From Argentina anserina (lineage: Eukaryota > Streptophyta > Magnoliopsida > Rosales > Rosaceae), in contig NC_065872.1 in assembly GCF_933775445.1 (NCBI RefSeq), forward strand, positions 23,436,001 to 23,500,000: DNA of 64,000 bases. Direction: 5' to 3'. The position numbers and the translations under genes are program-made. A model generated the notes under the pieces. The model did not search any database, was not told where the DNA came from, and worked only from the letters and a program-made list of their open reading frames with translations. The number at the start of each line of letters is the position of its first letter. Position 1 is the first letter of the stretch. This document shows, one piece after another, positions 12,299 to 23,132 of the stretch.

Positions 12299-13739
12299 TT
12301 GTCGTTCGATCACATTCGCCCAAGTTCTCAAAGCGCAATGTGTGAACATACTGATGAATCAATCACCGAGGTCTCGGTATTTGACCGTGTGAACATAGAA
12401 GCAAGTAGAAATTCAGTCTTCAATCGAATCGGTAGTATGACCACTTGGCCTTCCATATTCAATAGGTTGTCAAGATCCGATAAAGAAAAGAAAGACCCGG
12501 ACCTCGTTTCACAAAAGTCCGCGCTTGAAAAGATCCAAACGCCTAAAGAACAACAAAGAAGCAAGAGAAAGGGGAATAACGACCATGTGGAGAACAAAGA
12601 GATCCGAAGTCTTGTCCCATCACGCATGAAGAGGCGTTGTGTGTTAGAAATCGATTCCACCGACCAACTCAAGGTGAAGCAACATACCATCATACTCACT
12701 GGCCAAACAGAAGATAACAACCTCAGTGGTGACGATGAGGATGGCATTGTTCAATCTTGTTATCATATCACAGTGGCAGAAACTGATATCTTAGAAGAAG
12801 ATGATCATGACGATTTCGAAAATGAAGTAGACGAAGCTCTTCTTGAGCTTGAAAACGGGGGGCAGGCCACTATTGACGAACTCAAGGAGATTAACTTGGG
12901 AACCAAAGAAGACCCAAGACCAATATTTATGAACGCGTCTTTAAGCTCTAAAGAAGAGAAGAAATACTATGATCTGTTGCTTGAGTACAAAGATGTCTTT
13001 CTTTGGACATACAAAGAAATTCCCGGCCTAGATCCAAAGGTAGCGGTTCATCGGCTTGATGTTAAATCTGACGCTCAACCAATCCAGCAAACACAACGGC
13101 GCTTTCGAGCAAAACTTCTTCCTCAAATTGTAGCAGAAGTCGATAAGTTAATTGTTGCAGGCTTCATTAGAGAGGTCCAATATCCCAAGTGGATTGCAAA
13201 CATTGTTCCGGTCAAGAAAAAGAATGGACAACTCCGCGTTGTGTAGACTTCCGCGATTTAAATACCGCGTGTCCGAAATATGATTTCCCTCCGCCAATTA
13301 TAGAGCTCATGGTGGATGCAACAACTGGGCATGAGGCTTTGTCTTTCATGGATGGATTGTCAGGTTACAACTAGATAAGGATGGCCTTAGAAGATGGAGA
13401 GCTACTGCGTTTCGAACTCCCAAGGGAATTTACTGTTATAAGGTCATGCCATTTGGGTTAAAAAATGCTGGTGCAACTTACCAACGCGTGATGCATAAAA
13501 TCTTCAGCGACATGTTACACAAGGATGTAGAATGTTATGTCAATGACTTGGTTGTCAAGACAAAGAGAAGAAATGATCACTTGCAAGACCTACGAAGAGT
13601 ATTTGATAGGTTACGTGAGTACCAATTAAAGATGCATCCTTTGAAGTGCACTTTTGGCGTTAGTTCTGGTAAGTTCCTTGGGTTTATCGTGAAACACCGA
13701 GGCATAGAAGTAGATCAATCAAAAATTAAAGCGATCTAA
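12299..13739 (+). pseudogene. Tat element reverse transcriptase, catalytic motif altered
   Basis: The 12299-13246 segment carries an acidic linker and then the RT start (YKEIPGLDPKVAVHRLDVK, GFIREVQYPKWIANIVPVKK). A frame change at about 13240 continues with CVDFRDLNTACPKYDFP and FMDGLSGYN, which ends in a stop. RT resumes at 13446 with MPFGLKNAGATYQRVM and runs to 13739. The catalytic YVDD box reads YVND (13536-13547), an Asp-to-Asn change that should abolish polymerisation. The domain is also split by stops at about 13246, 13372 and 13737. Confidence 0.9.
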
Positions 13740-13749
13740 GAAATGCCAA

Positions 13750-14300
13750 AGCATAGAAATCTACGCGAGTTAAAAAGCCTCCAAGGATGACTCGCCTTCA
13801 TTAGACGATCCATCTCAAACCTAGCAGGTCGTTGCCAACTATTTAGTCGACTCATGAAAAAGAATGTCCCATTTGTGTGGGATAAAGCTTGTCACAATGT
13901 CTTTGAGAGTATAAAAAAATACTTGACGAATCCTCCAATATTATGCGCACCTATCGCTGGGAACCCTCTTATCCTTTACATTGCTGCTCAGGAAAGATCA
14001 CTTGGAGCCCTTCTCGCCCAAGAAAATGAGGAGAAGAAAGAGAAAGTCTTGTACTACTTGAGTCGGACTCTCACTGGACCTGAGTTGAATTATCCGCCGA
14101 TAGAGAAAAGTCTTGCACTCGTCTTTATCATTCACAAGTTGAGGCATTACATGCAAGTTTACACGGTGCACTTGGTGGCACGAGCGGATCTAGTTAGGTT
14201 CGTGTTGTCTAAACCCGTTTTAATAGGACGTATGGCTAAGTGGGCACTACTATTAAATCAATGCGACATCATTTATGTACCTGCTAAAGCGGTAAAATGA
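13750..14300 (+). pseudogene. Tat element RNase H (pol-linked)
   Basis: The 13854-14300 frame starts in the RT-RNase H connection (VPFVWDKACHNVFESIKKYL, PPILCAPIAGNPLILYIAAQ) and continues through SLGALLAQE, YYLSRTLTGPELNYPPIEK and RHYMQVYTVHLVARADLVRF. This is the RNase H fold that follows RT in Ty3 Pol. The usual first catalytic Asp (as in D-A/V-S) is replaced by Ala-Gln in IAAQERSLGALLAQ, as is common where a second RNase H is present. It ends at a TGA at 14298. Confidence 0.82.
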
Positions 14301-14306
14301 CAAGCT

Positions 14307-14790
14307 TTGGCTGACTTCTTTGCGGACCACCCTATTCCAGCAGATTGGGAAATCTCACATGACTTACCAAACGAAGAGGTCTTTCTTGCAGAGGTCCTCC
14401 CTACTTGGAAGATGTTTTTCGATGGATCATCTAGGGTAGCAGAGCAGGTGCAGTTGTTATCTTTGTCCCTCCACAAAAACATATATTTCCTTATGCCTTC
14501 ACTCTTGGGGAATTGTGCTCCAACAATGTCGCAGAGTACCAAGCATTGATCATGGGATTGCAAACAACATTAGAGATGAAAATTCATAGTCTTAAAGTAT
14601 ATGGAGACTCGAAATTGGTGATTGATCAGCTACTAACTAATTACGAAGTCAAGAAATAAGACTTAGTGTCTTATTTTTTACTCGCCACACAACTCTTAAA
14701 GGGTTTTGATGCCGTTACTCTCATGCATGTGCCTCGGAAAGAGAATCAAATGGCGGACGTATTGGAAAACTGGCAGCAACATTAGCATTG
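14307..14790 (+). pseudogene. Tat element second (archaeal-type) RNase H
   Basis: After a stop at 14298 the reading continues with DFFADHPIP and WKMFFDGSSR, where FDGS supplies the first catalytic Asp. A frame change then gives the VAEYQALIMGLQ and KVYGDSKLVIDQL blocks (about 14527-14640) and VPRKENQMAD (about 14730-14760). FDGS, EYxAL, GDSxLV and the terminal N-x-x-AD in this order are the plant additional RNase H found in the Tat/Ogre branch. The domain is spread over at least two frames with a TAA near 14657. Confidence 0.8.
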
Positions 14791-16113
14791 ACTAGAGATG
14801 AAATTATGGACCTTCTAATTTGCCAACGATGGGTCATGGCGACGATACCCTCACCCCAATGTGCAAGTTCTGATGTGGTCTCAGTTTACGCTGTCGACGT
14901 CGAGGATTTGAGACATCCTTTTATCGACTATCTTGAGCATAACAAGCTCCCCGAAGATCTGAAGCAACGATGGAGTATCAAACGGAGAGCACCACGCTTC
15001 CTCTACTACAAGTGCTTGGGAAAAGATGAAGCGATGAAAGCCATGGAAGAAGTTCATTTCAGAGTGCGTGGAGCTCACCAGTCGGGACCAAAGTTACATT
15101 TCCAAGTGAGACGGCTAGGGTATTATTGGCCCTCCATGGTTAGAGATTGTATGGAGTATGCATAATAGTGTCAAGCTTGTCAATTCAATGCTAACTTCAT
15201 CCACCAGCCACCAGAGCCATTGCATCCGACAATTGCTTCACACCCGTTTGATGTTTGGGAATGGATGCTATTGGACCCATCACTCTGAAATCATCGGCTG
15301 GTCATATGTACATTTTGGTAGCCACATATTCCTTCTCAAAATGGGCAGAGGCGATACCACTTAAAGAGATAAAGAAAGAAAATGTTGTGGACTTCATTAC
15401 AAGAAGCATCATTTAACGATATGGTGTACCTCGGTGTATCATTACGGATAATGCTAAATACTTCTCAAACACCACAACATAAAAGTTAAGTGAGAAATAC
15501 CACTTCAAGTTTCATTTCTCATCAATGTACAACGCTCCAACAAATGGGTTAGCGGAAGCATTCATTAAGATGCTTTGCAACATTTTTGAAGAAAACTGTA
15601 AGCAAGAAACATAGAGATTGGCATGAGAAATTGGGCGAAGCTCTTTGGGCGTATAGAACAACGTATCAGACAGCCACAAATGTTACACCATATTCTCTCA
15701 TCTATGGCATAGAGGCCGTGTTGCCATTGGAGAAGGAGATTCCATCTTTGAGAATGGCTTTACAAGAAGGTCTCACAAATGAGGAAAATGTCAAATTTCC
15801 CCTTCAAGAATTAGAAGCCTTGGACGAGAAGAGGCTTGATGCACAACAACACTTAGAATGCTACCAAGCTCGGATGTCGCATGCCTTCAACAAAAGTGTT
15901 CAACCTCGATCATTTCAGGTTGGTGACTTGGTTCTCACTGTTCGCAGACCCATCATCATGACACACAAGACCGGTCCCAAATTCAAGTCAAAATGGAATG
16001 GTCCTTACGTCGTGAGTGAAGTATACACCATTGGAACTTACAAAATTGGGGCAGAAGATGGTTTGAGGATCGGTCCCATTAACGGAAAATTCTTGAAGAA
16101 GTACCATGTTTGA
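14788..16113 (+). pseudogene. Tat element integrase, broken
   Basis: The zinc-binding end is visible in 14788-15165 (EVHFRVRGAHQSG, YYWPSMVRDCMEYA). The catalytic core follows in shifting frames: MYILVATYSFSKWAEAIPLK, then YGVPRCIITDNAKYFS, then NGLAEAFIKM. The C-terminal part is open from 15586 to 16113 (HEKLGEALWAYRTTYQTATN, PYSLIYGIEAVLPLE, VQPRSFQVGDLVLTVRR, GPKFKSKWNGPYVVSE) and ends LKKYHV-stop. Several stops (for example at about 15163 and 15415) interrupt the core. No chromodomain is seen, as expected for this branch. Confidence 0.85.
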
Positions 16114-16887
16114 AGACGTTAAAATATGCTCCTTGCCTGCACGAGCCTAAACTGCACAAGGCAACAAAAAAAGAGAGAATAAAAATAATAATAAGTCTGT
16201 TGAGTTAAAAACCCGAAAGGACGGCTCAAGCAAAAAAAAGGACAAATAAAATTCATTCATAAACCCTGAACTGCGTGATGACTTGATTCCTTCTTTGGAA
16301 TGATACATAGGCGGCTTAATAAGAACAATCTTGAGTTCAGTCACACCAAAATAAAAATAAGGGTTTGTCCATCAAATGATAAATCAAAGTTCTTATTTCA
16401 TTGATAATAAGTTGAATGTCAAAATTGACTTATTACAAGATAATTAAAGAACAGACAAACAAATAGATAAAAAAAAGAGTCTTGATCATTCAAGTCATCT
16501 GTTACATCCAAGTCAAACCCTTGAAGCTGCTACGGTGTTCTTCAAAATGTCTCGCAACTTCTTTGCTTCCTCAATCTCTTCAGCAGTCAATTCTGGAGTC
16601 TCTCGGATTTGGAGTTTCTTCTTTTCTAGGTCAGCAAGTCTTGCATTGTGAAGAAGAAGGTCTGCATCCAATGAGTTCAACATATATTCAAGCTTCTGTT
16701 GTTCCTTCTTCAGGTTCTTAAGGGACTCAAATGCAGACTGGCGTTGATCGAAAGTATTTTACCGAGCTTCTTGGGCTGTTACAATTTCAGACTCCGTCTC
16801 TGCCAAATTTTGGGCAGTTGTGCCCAATGTACTCTTGTGTGAGCATGCAAGTCTTGCTGAGTTATATTGGGTAGCACTTGTCATCAA
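16114..16887 (+). other. Tat element, non-coding stretch after integrase
   Basis: AT-rich, no gene seen on either strand apart from the downstream end of the antisense gene below. Around 16285-16320 there is ATACATAGGCGGC, similar to the TACGTAGGCAGCC motif also present near 61330. Such motifs are common in untranslated parts of Ty3 elements. Confidence 0.5.
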
Positions 16888-19868
16888 CTAGTCTAGTTTG
16901 CTTTTTATCAGTGACGGGTCAATTCCATAATGGCGAAGTTCATCTGTTAGCATGTCAAGCTCATCCTTTTGAGAAATAATCATCTTCAAAGGATACTTCG
17001 CTATTAGACCTTCTATTTGTTCGCAAACTTCAGTAGCTGCTCGCATGCGGATGTTGTGGAGCCTTTGATTTGCATCCATTATCTCAACATTACACAAAGA
17101 AGCTTCAAGGAACAGTGTTTTACTTGAATGCTTTGAATTGCTCATCATCACGAACAAATCTGCATACATGAGGGAGAAGTCAAAAAAGTATAGATAATTG
17201 AATATATATGTATATATAAGAAAATTATATATGAATATATTCATCTATACCTCTCGAGTCAACTAGTTGCAGTTCACTTTTCTTCTTCCATACTTCTTTC
17301 TCTAGAAGAGAATTAACTCTATGCTCTTCAAAAGAAAACTGTGTTCCATCACCAGAGCAGACTTCATCAAAAGAACCAATCTCCTCAAGCTGGAAGGAAT
17401 AAAATTACATCAAGTTAGTAATAAAAAGAGAAAAAAAATAATTCAAGGTGGTAGGTGAGACTTGATGTGATGTCTATACCATGGACAAAACATGCATCAT
17501 TAGGTGTGCATAAAAAGTGTCCTAATCCAAAGGGAAAGGTGATCCATAGAGAAAGAAAAGAAAACGTCTTCTTGATGTATGGGTTCATGATGTATGGCTT
17601 TTAAATTCAAACTTGTAATAAACAAATAATTAGTGGATGCCAAATATCCGAGCTAAATTGTCGAATGTGATCAACTAAACATGATAAAGACAGAACAAGT
17701 ACAAAGCAAAATAAATAAAAGTAAATTGTGGGTTTACCTCAATGTGTGCTAGTACGGGTTTCGAAGGACCAGCAATGTCGTTCAGAAAGTTGCTGCCTAG
17801 ATCAAATTCGGCATTGGGATTGTAGTAAACAGAACCAAGACCATCATTGTTCTTTTTTATGGCGTTTAAAGTGCTCGTCACTGTGGTTGTTGTTGCTGCT
17901 TTCACTGCGCCTTCGTGAAGTGGTAATAGTCTCCTTCAACTTGAGCCGGGGATCTACATAGTCACCAATTTCTTCCAACATTGGAAAAAGTGGGGCATGT
18001 TGATTATCAACTGGGGGCAATGCTTCGATAGAAGACGTATGCAGAGTAGTCATGTGTCCAACTTTGCAAGAAATCACATTTTGGAAAGGAAACGCCACAC
18101 GGTTGTCTTCTTTGGTTTTTGGAGGCTCTTGTTACGCAGTATTGATGACAATTATTTTCCTAGGCTTCTTTGGTGCATAGCGATACACTTTCGACCACCA
18201 TTCAATGTAGTTTTGGGTAACCATGCACTTTGTGACGTCATTTTTCATGGGTAAAGTTGCTTCATTATTTGTATGTAGTTTTGTCAAATTATCCCAATAC
18301 GAATATGTCCAAGCTAAACCGACAGGTCGAGGGTTTTTGTTGAAACTCCCGGGAACATCTTGAACGTAGCCGAATTGTCTGCTAAATCGATGAGGACTAT
18401 AAGGTTCGACTGTTCACCAACTATCTTGTCGCAAGGACACAAATCTAGAGCGAAGACTAATGAGGTAAGCAAAGTCTACAGAGTCGGCCCCGTTGGTGTC
18501 AACGATCACTTTGCACCCATTTGGTACTCTAGCTAGTCTGCCCATTATCACATTGTCGCATGCAGTAAATAAGGCGTGGGCCTGCCCATCTTTGAAGTGT
18601 TTTGCAAAAAAATCCCCTGAAAATGAACCATCAAGGGCCTGAAGCTTTCTGGAAGGCAAGAGCAAAAGTGGGTACCGAAATACTCGCCCAACCACCCATA
18701 CAAGTAATGAAAATGAAGCGGAGCTGGATAACCTCCTGGATCGGCAGACACAGATGTAACATTCAAACCCTGATATATATTCGCCAATACGGGAACCGCC
18801 AAACAGTAGCGTTGGCCTCGAGACATTCCATAAGCAATCTTAAAGACTCCCGGGCGAATAAAACCTGCATCATTCTTAGGAAATATGAACAAACAAAGCC
18901 AACACGCATAGAAGGCAGATAGGTAAACAGATTTCATGTTTGCTTCTTCTACGCCTAGATCCTCAAATGGTAAAAGGTTTTCTGGAGTTCGTTGACGCAT
19001 CTCTAGAATGACTCTAGATGGATTGTGAGCATTAGCAGTTGCATCCCTCTTATTTCGTGTACTCTTGCTGGGTGGTCTCTTGTATTTCATCTTGCCTCTA
19101 TACCAGTACTGTATCCATGTGGTTATCTTCACCTTGCCACGCTCTCCTTGGACAGCTTGTGATAAGCAAGAAACAAATAGCGGCAACTCTTGGGAATATG
19201 ATGCTCGCCTTCTTTACTTTTTGTAGAAAACTCATCTATAGGTGGAAGGACTTCGCCATAGAACCTTCCGAAGATAGGCAGGCCTCCAATATGTTCAAGG
19301 TCCTAAAGAGATATAGACATTTACCCTTGCGATGTATGCAGAGTGTTTGTAGCAGGGCACCAGTACTCACAAAAAGCTCGTACAACAGGAGCAACACGAT
19401 CATAGTTGAATAGTGACGCAAACACTGCTCGATAGAGGCCCGTCTTCTGGATACGGTCTTTATTTCGACTCAATACATCTTTTACCATTCCCAGTAGCAT
19501 TTTGTATAGGTAAAGTCACCGGTAGTTCGAAGCCCACTCCACCGCACAGAGTCGTTGGACACAAAATCGTTGAGAAGCTTGAATGGCGCGTGAGGAGCAT
19601 TCTGGTCGTGATGTGCAGACCTAAGCATCAAAACGTCTAAACTTCGTTTCTCATTGCTTGACTTGGGAGGTTGGAAGCTAGCAATTTGACGATTCGCCGT
19701 GTAAGTCCATTGAGAGATGGGAGTTGGGCTGTCATAGGGTGGTGCTTCAATGGCAAACAGCCCGGTGAGAGGGAGAGACACAGTCAAGGTAGTGCCGTCA
19801 CGTTGCTCATCTTCAACATCGTCAAAGATAGTGACCGTTCCGTCCCTGAAACTCTTGAAAGCCACCAT
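16888..19868 (-). pseudogene. Plant mobile domain (PMD) gene carried antisense in the Tat element
   Basis: On the minus strand a discontinuous protein can be followed from a Met at 19868. The first segment (19868-19482) includes FAIEAPPYDSPTPISQWTYT. Next come 19421-19236 and the 19186-18548 segment (TTWIQYWYRGKMKYKRPP, FEDLGVEEANMKSVYLSAFY, WLCLFIFPKNDAGFIRPGVF, LYGWLGEYFGTHF). Then follow NPRPVGLAWTYSYWD and WWSKVYRYAPKKPRK (about 18330-18160), a Ser/Arg-rich stretch near 17900-18000, and a helical tail (17244-16888). The middle part is the PMD / aminotransferase-like domain found in plant MAIN/MAIL1-type proteins and in proteins carried by Ty3 elements. Frames change and stops occur, so at least part is decayed; introns may account for some breaks. 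It lies between integrase and the 3' LTR on the opposite strand. Confidence 0.72.
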
Positions 19869-20851
19869 GCCGAATGTGATTTTGGATGCTGAATGTGATG
19901 TGCAAAGCCTAAAACGCTTTGAGTGAGTGTTGTCAAGTCTGTGAATTGAGATCAGTCAAGCGATTAGGTCGTTTGTGTTCTTCGAGCTCCACCAAAGTCA
20001 CACGCTTTGAACGATGTCTATACGTTGAGAACAGTCAAGCGTTTAGGTCGTCCGCACCCTTCAACTATCGTGCGAGCCTGCAAACAATAGTACGAAAGGT
20101 TCAAAATCGAACATAGCATACATAAACATGTTTATCGAATAAACTTGCACTGTGGTTAGAAATTGAAAAAAAAACGTGTTGTCATGTTGCTGCGTTGGGG
20201 CTATGCTGGAACGTTAGTGCCACTAAAATAATAATAACACAAGTGGATAAATTGATGACACAGTGGCACCAACAACAACAAAAAAGTCAAAAGTTATTGA
20301 TAACAAGACAGTTGAGCAGTGAATTCTGTGCGTGGCATCAAGTCATATTATTATAGTGTGAATGGTGTGCCCTTTCAATTAAAAAAGGGGTGCCCCAAAT
20401 AAGAGCGGTGTATGTTAGAGTACATAAAGCATGAAATAGGTTAACAACATGAATTAAAAAAAGAGAACTGATGGTGCAGCTCCACACATAGGTCATGTGG
20501 TCATGTGCCGTGATTTGTTTTTGTCAGAGAGAGTATGTGGATATATGTGAATGGGATAATGACCATACGATTGTACAAGTTGATTGATGATGCTATACAG
20601 ATGGTGATCATGCTAGCATGAGCAAGAAAAAACCAACACAAGAAATTCAAATAAGACTAGGTACCTTGTGGCCGTAGCTATGCTTGTGGGGACAAAGTCT
20701 TCTGCTACTTGGGGGCAAGGCACCAGAGACGTCAGTAGCTGTGAGATTCAAAGGGAGCAAGAATAAGAAAAGAATACATACAAGTCTAATCTAAAGGACA
20801 TAAATAAAATTGATCATGAGAAGAAAGAGAGGTGGCCACAGACCCTTGATG
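19869..20851 (+). other. Tat element sequence between the PMD gene and the copia insertion
   Basis: No convincing reading frame. It should hold the antisense gene's promoter. A related pair of segments, GTCAAGCGATTAGGTCGT (about 19954) and GTCAAGCGTTTAGGTCGT (about 20034), forms a short local repeat. The last five bases (TGATG, 20847-20851) are the left target duplication of the copia element. Confidence 0.55.
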
Positions 20852-21356
20852 TGTAAATCAAAATTACATGATATGAGTACAAAACCAAAGATCATATGCA
20901 TAACAACTAATCGTTAACTTAGTGAATGAGATTAACTTACCATCTTCATGAACGACGACACCGTGATCCATTGTGCCTTAATCCGAAGTCACAAGGTGCT
21001 AGGCAAAGTCTTCTATTAGTCACTACTCTCTGCTTTCTCAATGGACAGAAACTCACGCAAATAACTCGTAGTGATAACAGGGACGTTTACCATCTATATA
21101 TAGAGAATCTTTAACCCTTAAGAGTCCTTCCATTAAAGACATCTTGTAAGTTAAGTCATCTTATTTAGATTCCTGATTCAATACTGATTTGTAGTCTTGC
21201 TTCTAGACTTAAATTAGGATTCCTTACCATAATGATATAATACACGGAATCATTAGGAACTAGATTTGATACTATCTTTGTTTCCATGTAGAAATAGATT
21301 ATGACATTAAACATGATAATCATATAATATGTGATATGTCCAAAATTGATCTAACA
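20852..21356 (-). repeat. 3' LTR of the copia element
   Basis: On the minus strand it starts TGTTAGATC and ends GATTTACA. It is 505 bp, the same length as 39904-40408. A TATA-like run (CTATATATAG, plus-strand about 21092-21101) marks the promoter position in the LTR. Confidence 0.95.
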
Positions 21357-21370
21357 ATCTCCCACTTGGA
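21357..21370 (-). other. Polypurine tract of the copia element
   Basis: Immediately upstream of the 3' LTR on the minus strand the sequence reads CCAAGTGGGAGATT, the purine-rich plus-strand primer typical of copia elements. Confidence 0.8.
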
Positions 21371-21957
21371 CAATCACTTCCGGTTTATGAAAATCAAGTT
21401 CCTGTAATGTCAGAAACTATACTACCTACTGTAGTGCACGCCAGAAACAATTGAATCAAAAATCCCATCACAACATGATCACCTTGCAGTTACTTATGCA
21501 GAACAAGAAACGAGTTACATTTTAACAAAAATGCAGAGTTTCTTTGCTACAACATAAGCTCCTGCAAAATACATATGTCCAAACCCTCAGTATTGAGATA
21601 TATGTATAATGTGTATTAACAAGTATAGAATACATATACATCAAGTCCTACCGTATGTTCTAAAAACCAGAACTTCAAGCAATAAACTAGACACCAATGA
21701 CTTTATAACTTGCTTGAACCATATCATCATGCTAGACATGATTAAAGTCATCTAATATGCAAGTATATATACAACTGTAACTTATTTGTGTAAGTTTTTC
21801 AGAAACTAATGTAAAGCTGCAGCATGACATAACTATTCTGAAATACCTCAAGACTTAATTTAAAACAAAGAAAACTGTTATCACAAAGATAATTAAAACA
21901 AGAACTCAAAACTTGTAAATTTTAGTTTGCTTATACTGGACTTAGCTCACACTGACC

Positions 21958-22356
21958 TCAAACATATAAGTTAGACAAAATGCCTATGGTCTCTATGTGT
22001 TTCTTGAACACTTTAACTGGTAATGCTTTTGTGAAATGATCAGCTAGTTGTGAGTTTGTATCTATGCTTAGAACCACTAACTCACCCCTTTTAACCCTCT
22101 CCCTAACACTATAATACTTTAAATCTATATGCTTGGAATTGCTAGATCTCTTATTGTTCTTGCAGAAGTACACAACTGCCTCATTGTCACAAAAAACTTC
22201 CAATTTGTCTTCCACAATGTGACTGAGTACTTGAGTCTGCTGTAGAAAATTCCTTATCCATACCCCTTCACACACTGCTTCATATACTGCTATGTACTCA
22301 GCTTGCATGGTTGAGGTTGTGATCAATGTCTGCTTCATGGTTTTCCAAGCAATAGC
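21958..22356 (-). pseudogene. Copia RNase H
   Basis: Minus-strand frame with STMQAEYIAVYEAVCEGVWI, FCDNEAVVYFCKN, SNSKHIDLKYYSVRERVKRG and DHFTKALP, the standard C-terminal blocks of copia Pol RNase H. The link to the upstream RT frame is interrupted by a stop at about 22354 (AGx-AIAWKT), where the intact family reads on. It ends at the natural end of Pol near 21958. Confidence 0.9.
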
Positions 22357-23132
22357 TCATCCTGCTAGCATGTACACGTATCCACAAGTGGACTTCTTTG
22401 AATCAGGATAATTTCCTGCAAAATCAGAATCTGAAAATCCAATAACCTTCAAATCCTTGACTTGTCTGTAAACTAGCATGTGATTCTTTGTCTTCTGTAG
22501 ATACCTCAACACCTTTTTCCCTGCAACCCAGTGTTCATAACCTGGATTAGATTGAAACCTTGATAACATCCCAACTGCAAAAGCTAAGTCAAGTCTTGTG
22601 CAAACTTGAGCATACATGAGGCTTCCAACTAATCTTGCATAAGGCTTTGACTTCATGTTCTCCTTCTCAGTTTCAGTTTGTGGCTGTTGACCTTTCGTGA
22701 GCTTGTCACCTTTAGACATTGGAACTTCTCCTCCAGAGCACTGTTCCATACTAAATCTCTTCAAAACTTTAGAAATGTAATTCTCTTGGGATAATCCCAA
22801 CAGTTTCTGTGCTCTATCTCTTTTAATCTCAATCCCTAGTACATATGATGCTTCACCTAGATCTTTCATGTCAAAATTCTTTGACAGAAAGCTTTCGGTA
22901 TCTTTTAGCAGTTTTTAGATTGCTGCTAGCCAAAAGTATATTATCAACATATAGTACTAATAAAATAAATTTATCTCCAACTGTTTTTAAATAAACACAC
23001 TCATCAACTAGCTTTTCAGTGAAGCCAAAAGAGGAAATCACTGAGTCAAATTTCTTGTACCACTGCCTGGAAGCTTGCTTGAGTCCATAAATTGATTTCT
23101 TCAGCTTGCTGACCAAATTCGCATTCCCTACT
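22357..23132 (-). pseudogene. Copia reverse transcriptase, second half
   Basis: Starts at the Athila insertion point and runs leftwards with KLKKSIYGLKQASRQWYKKF, then the catalytic box as YVDN (22940-22951), where the family has YVDD. A short frame break occurs near 22870. It continues with MKDLGEASYVLGIEI, PYARLVGSLMYAQVCTRLDL and YLQKTKNHMLVYRQ. The second catalytic Asp is replaced by Asn (GAT to AAT), so polymerase activity is not expected. The matching first half is at 35571-36334. Confidence 0.92.
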
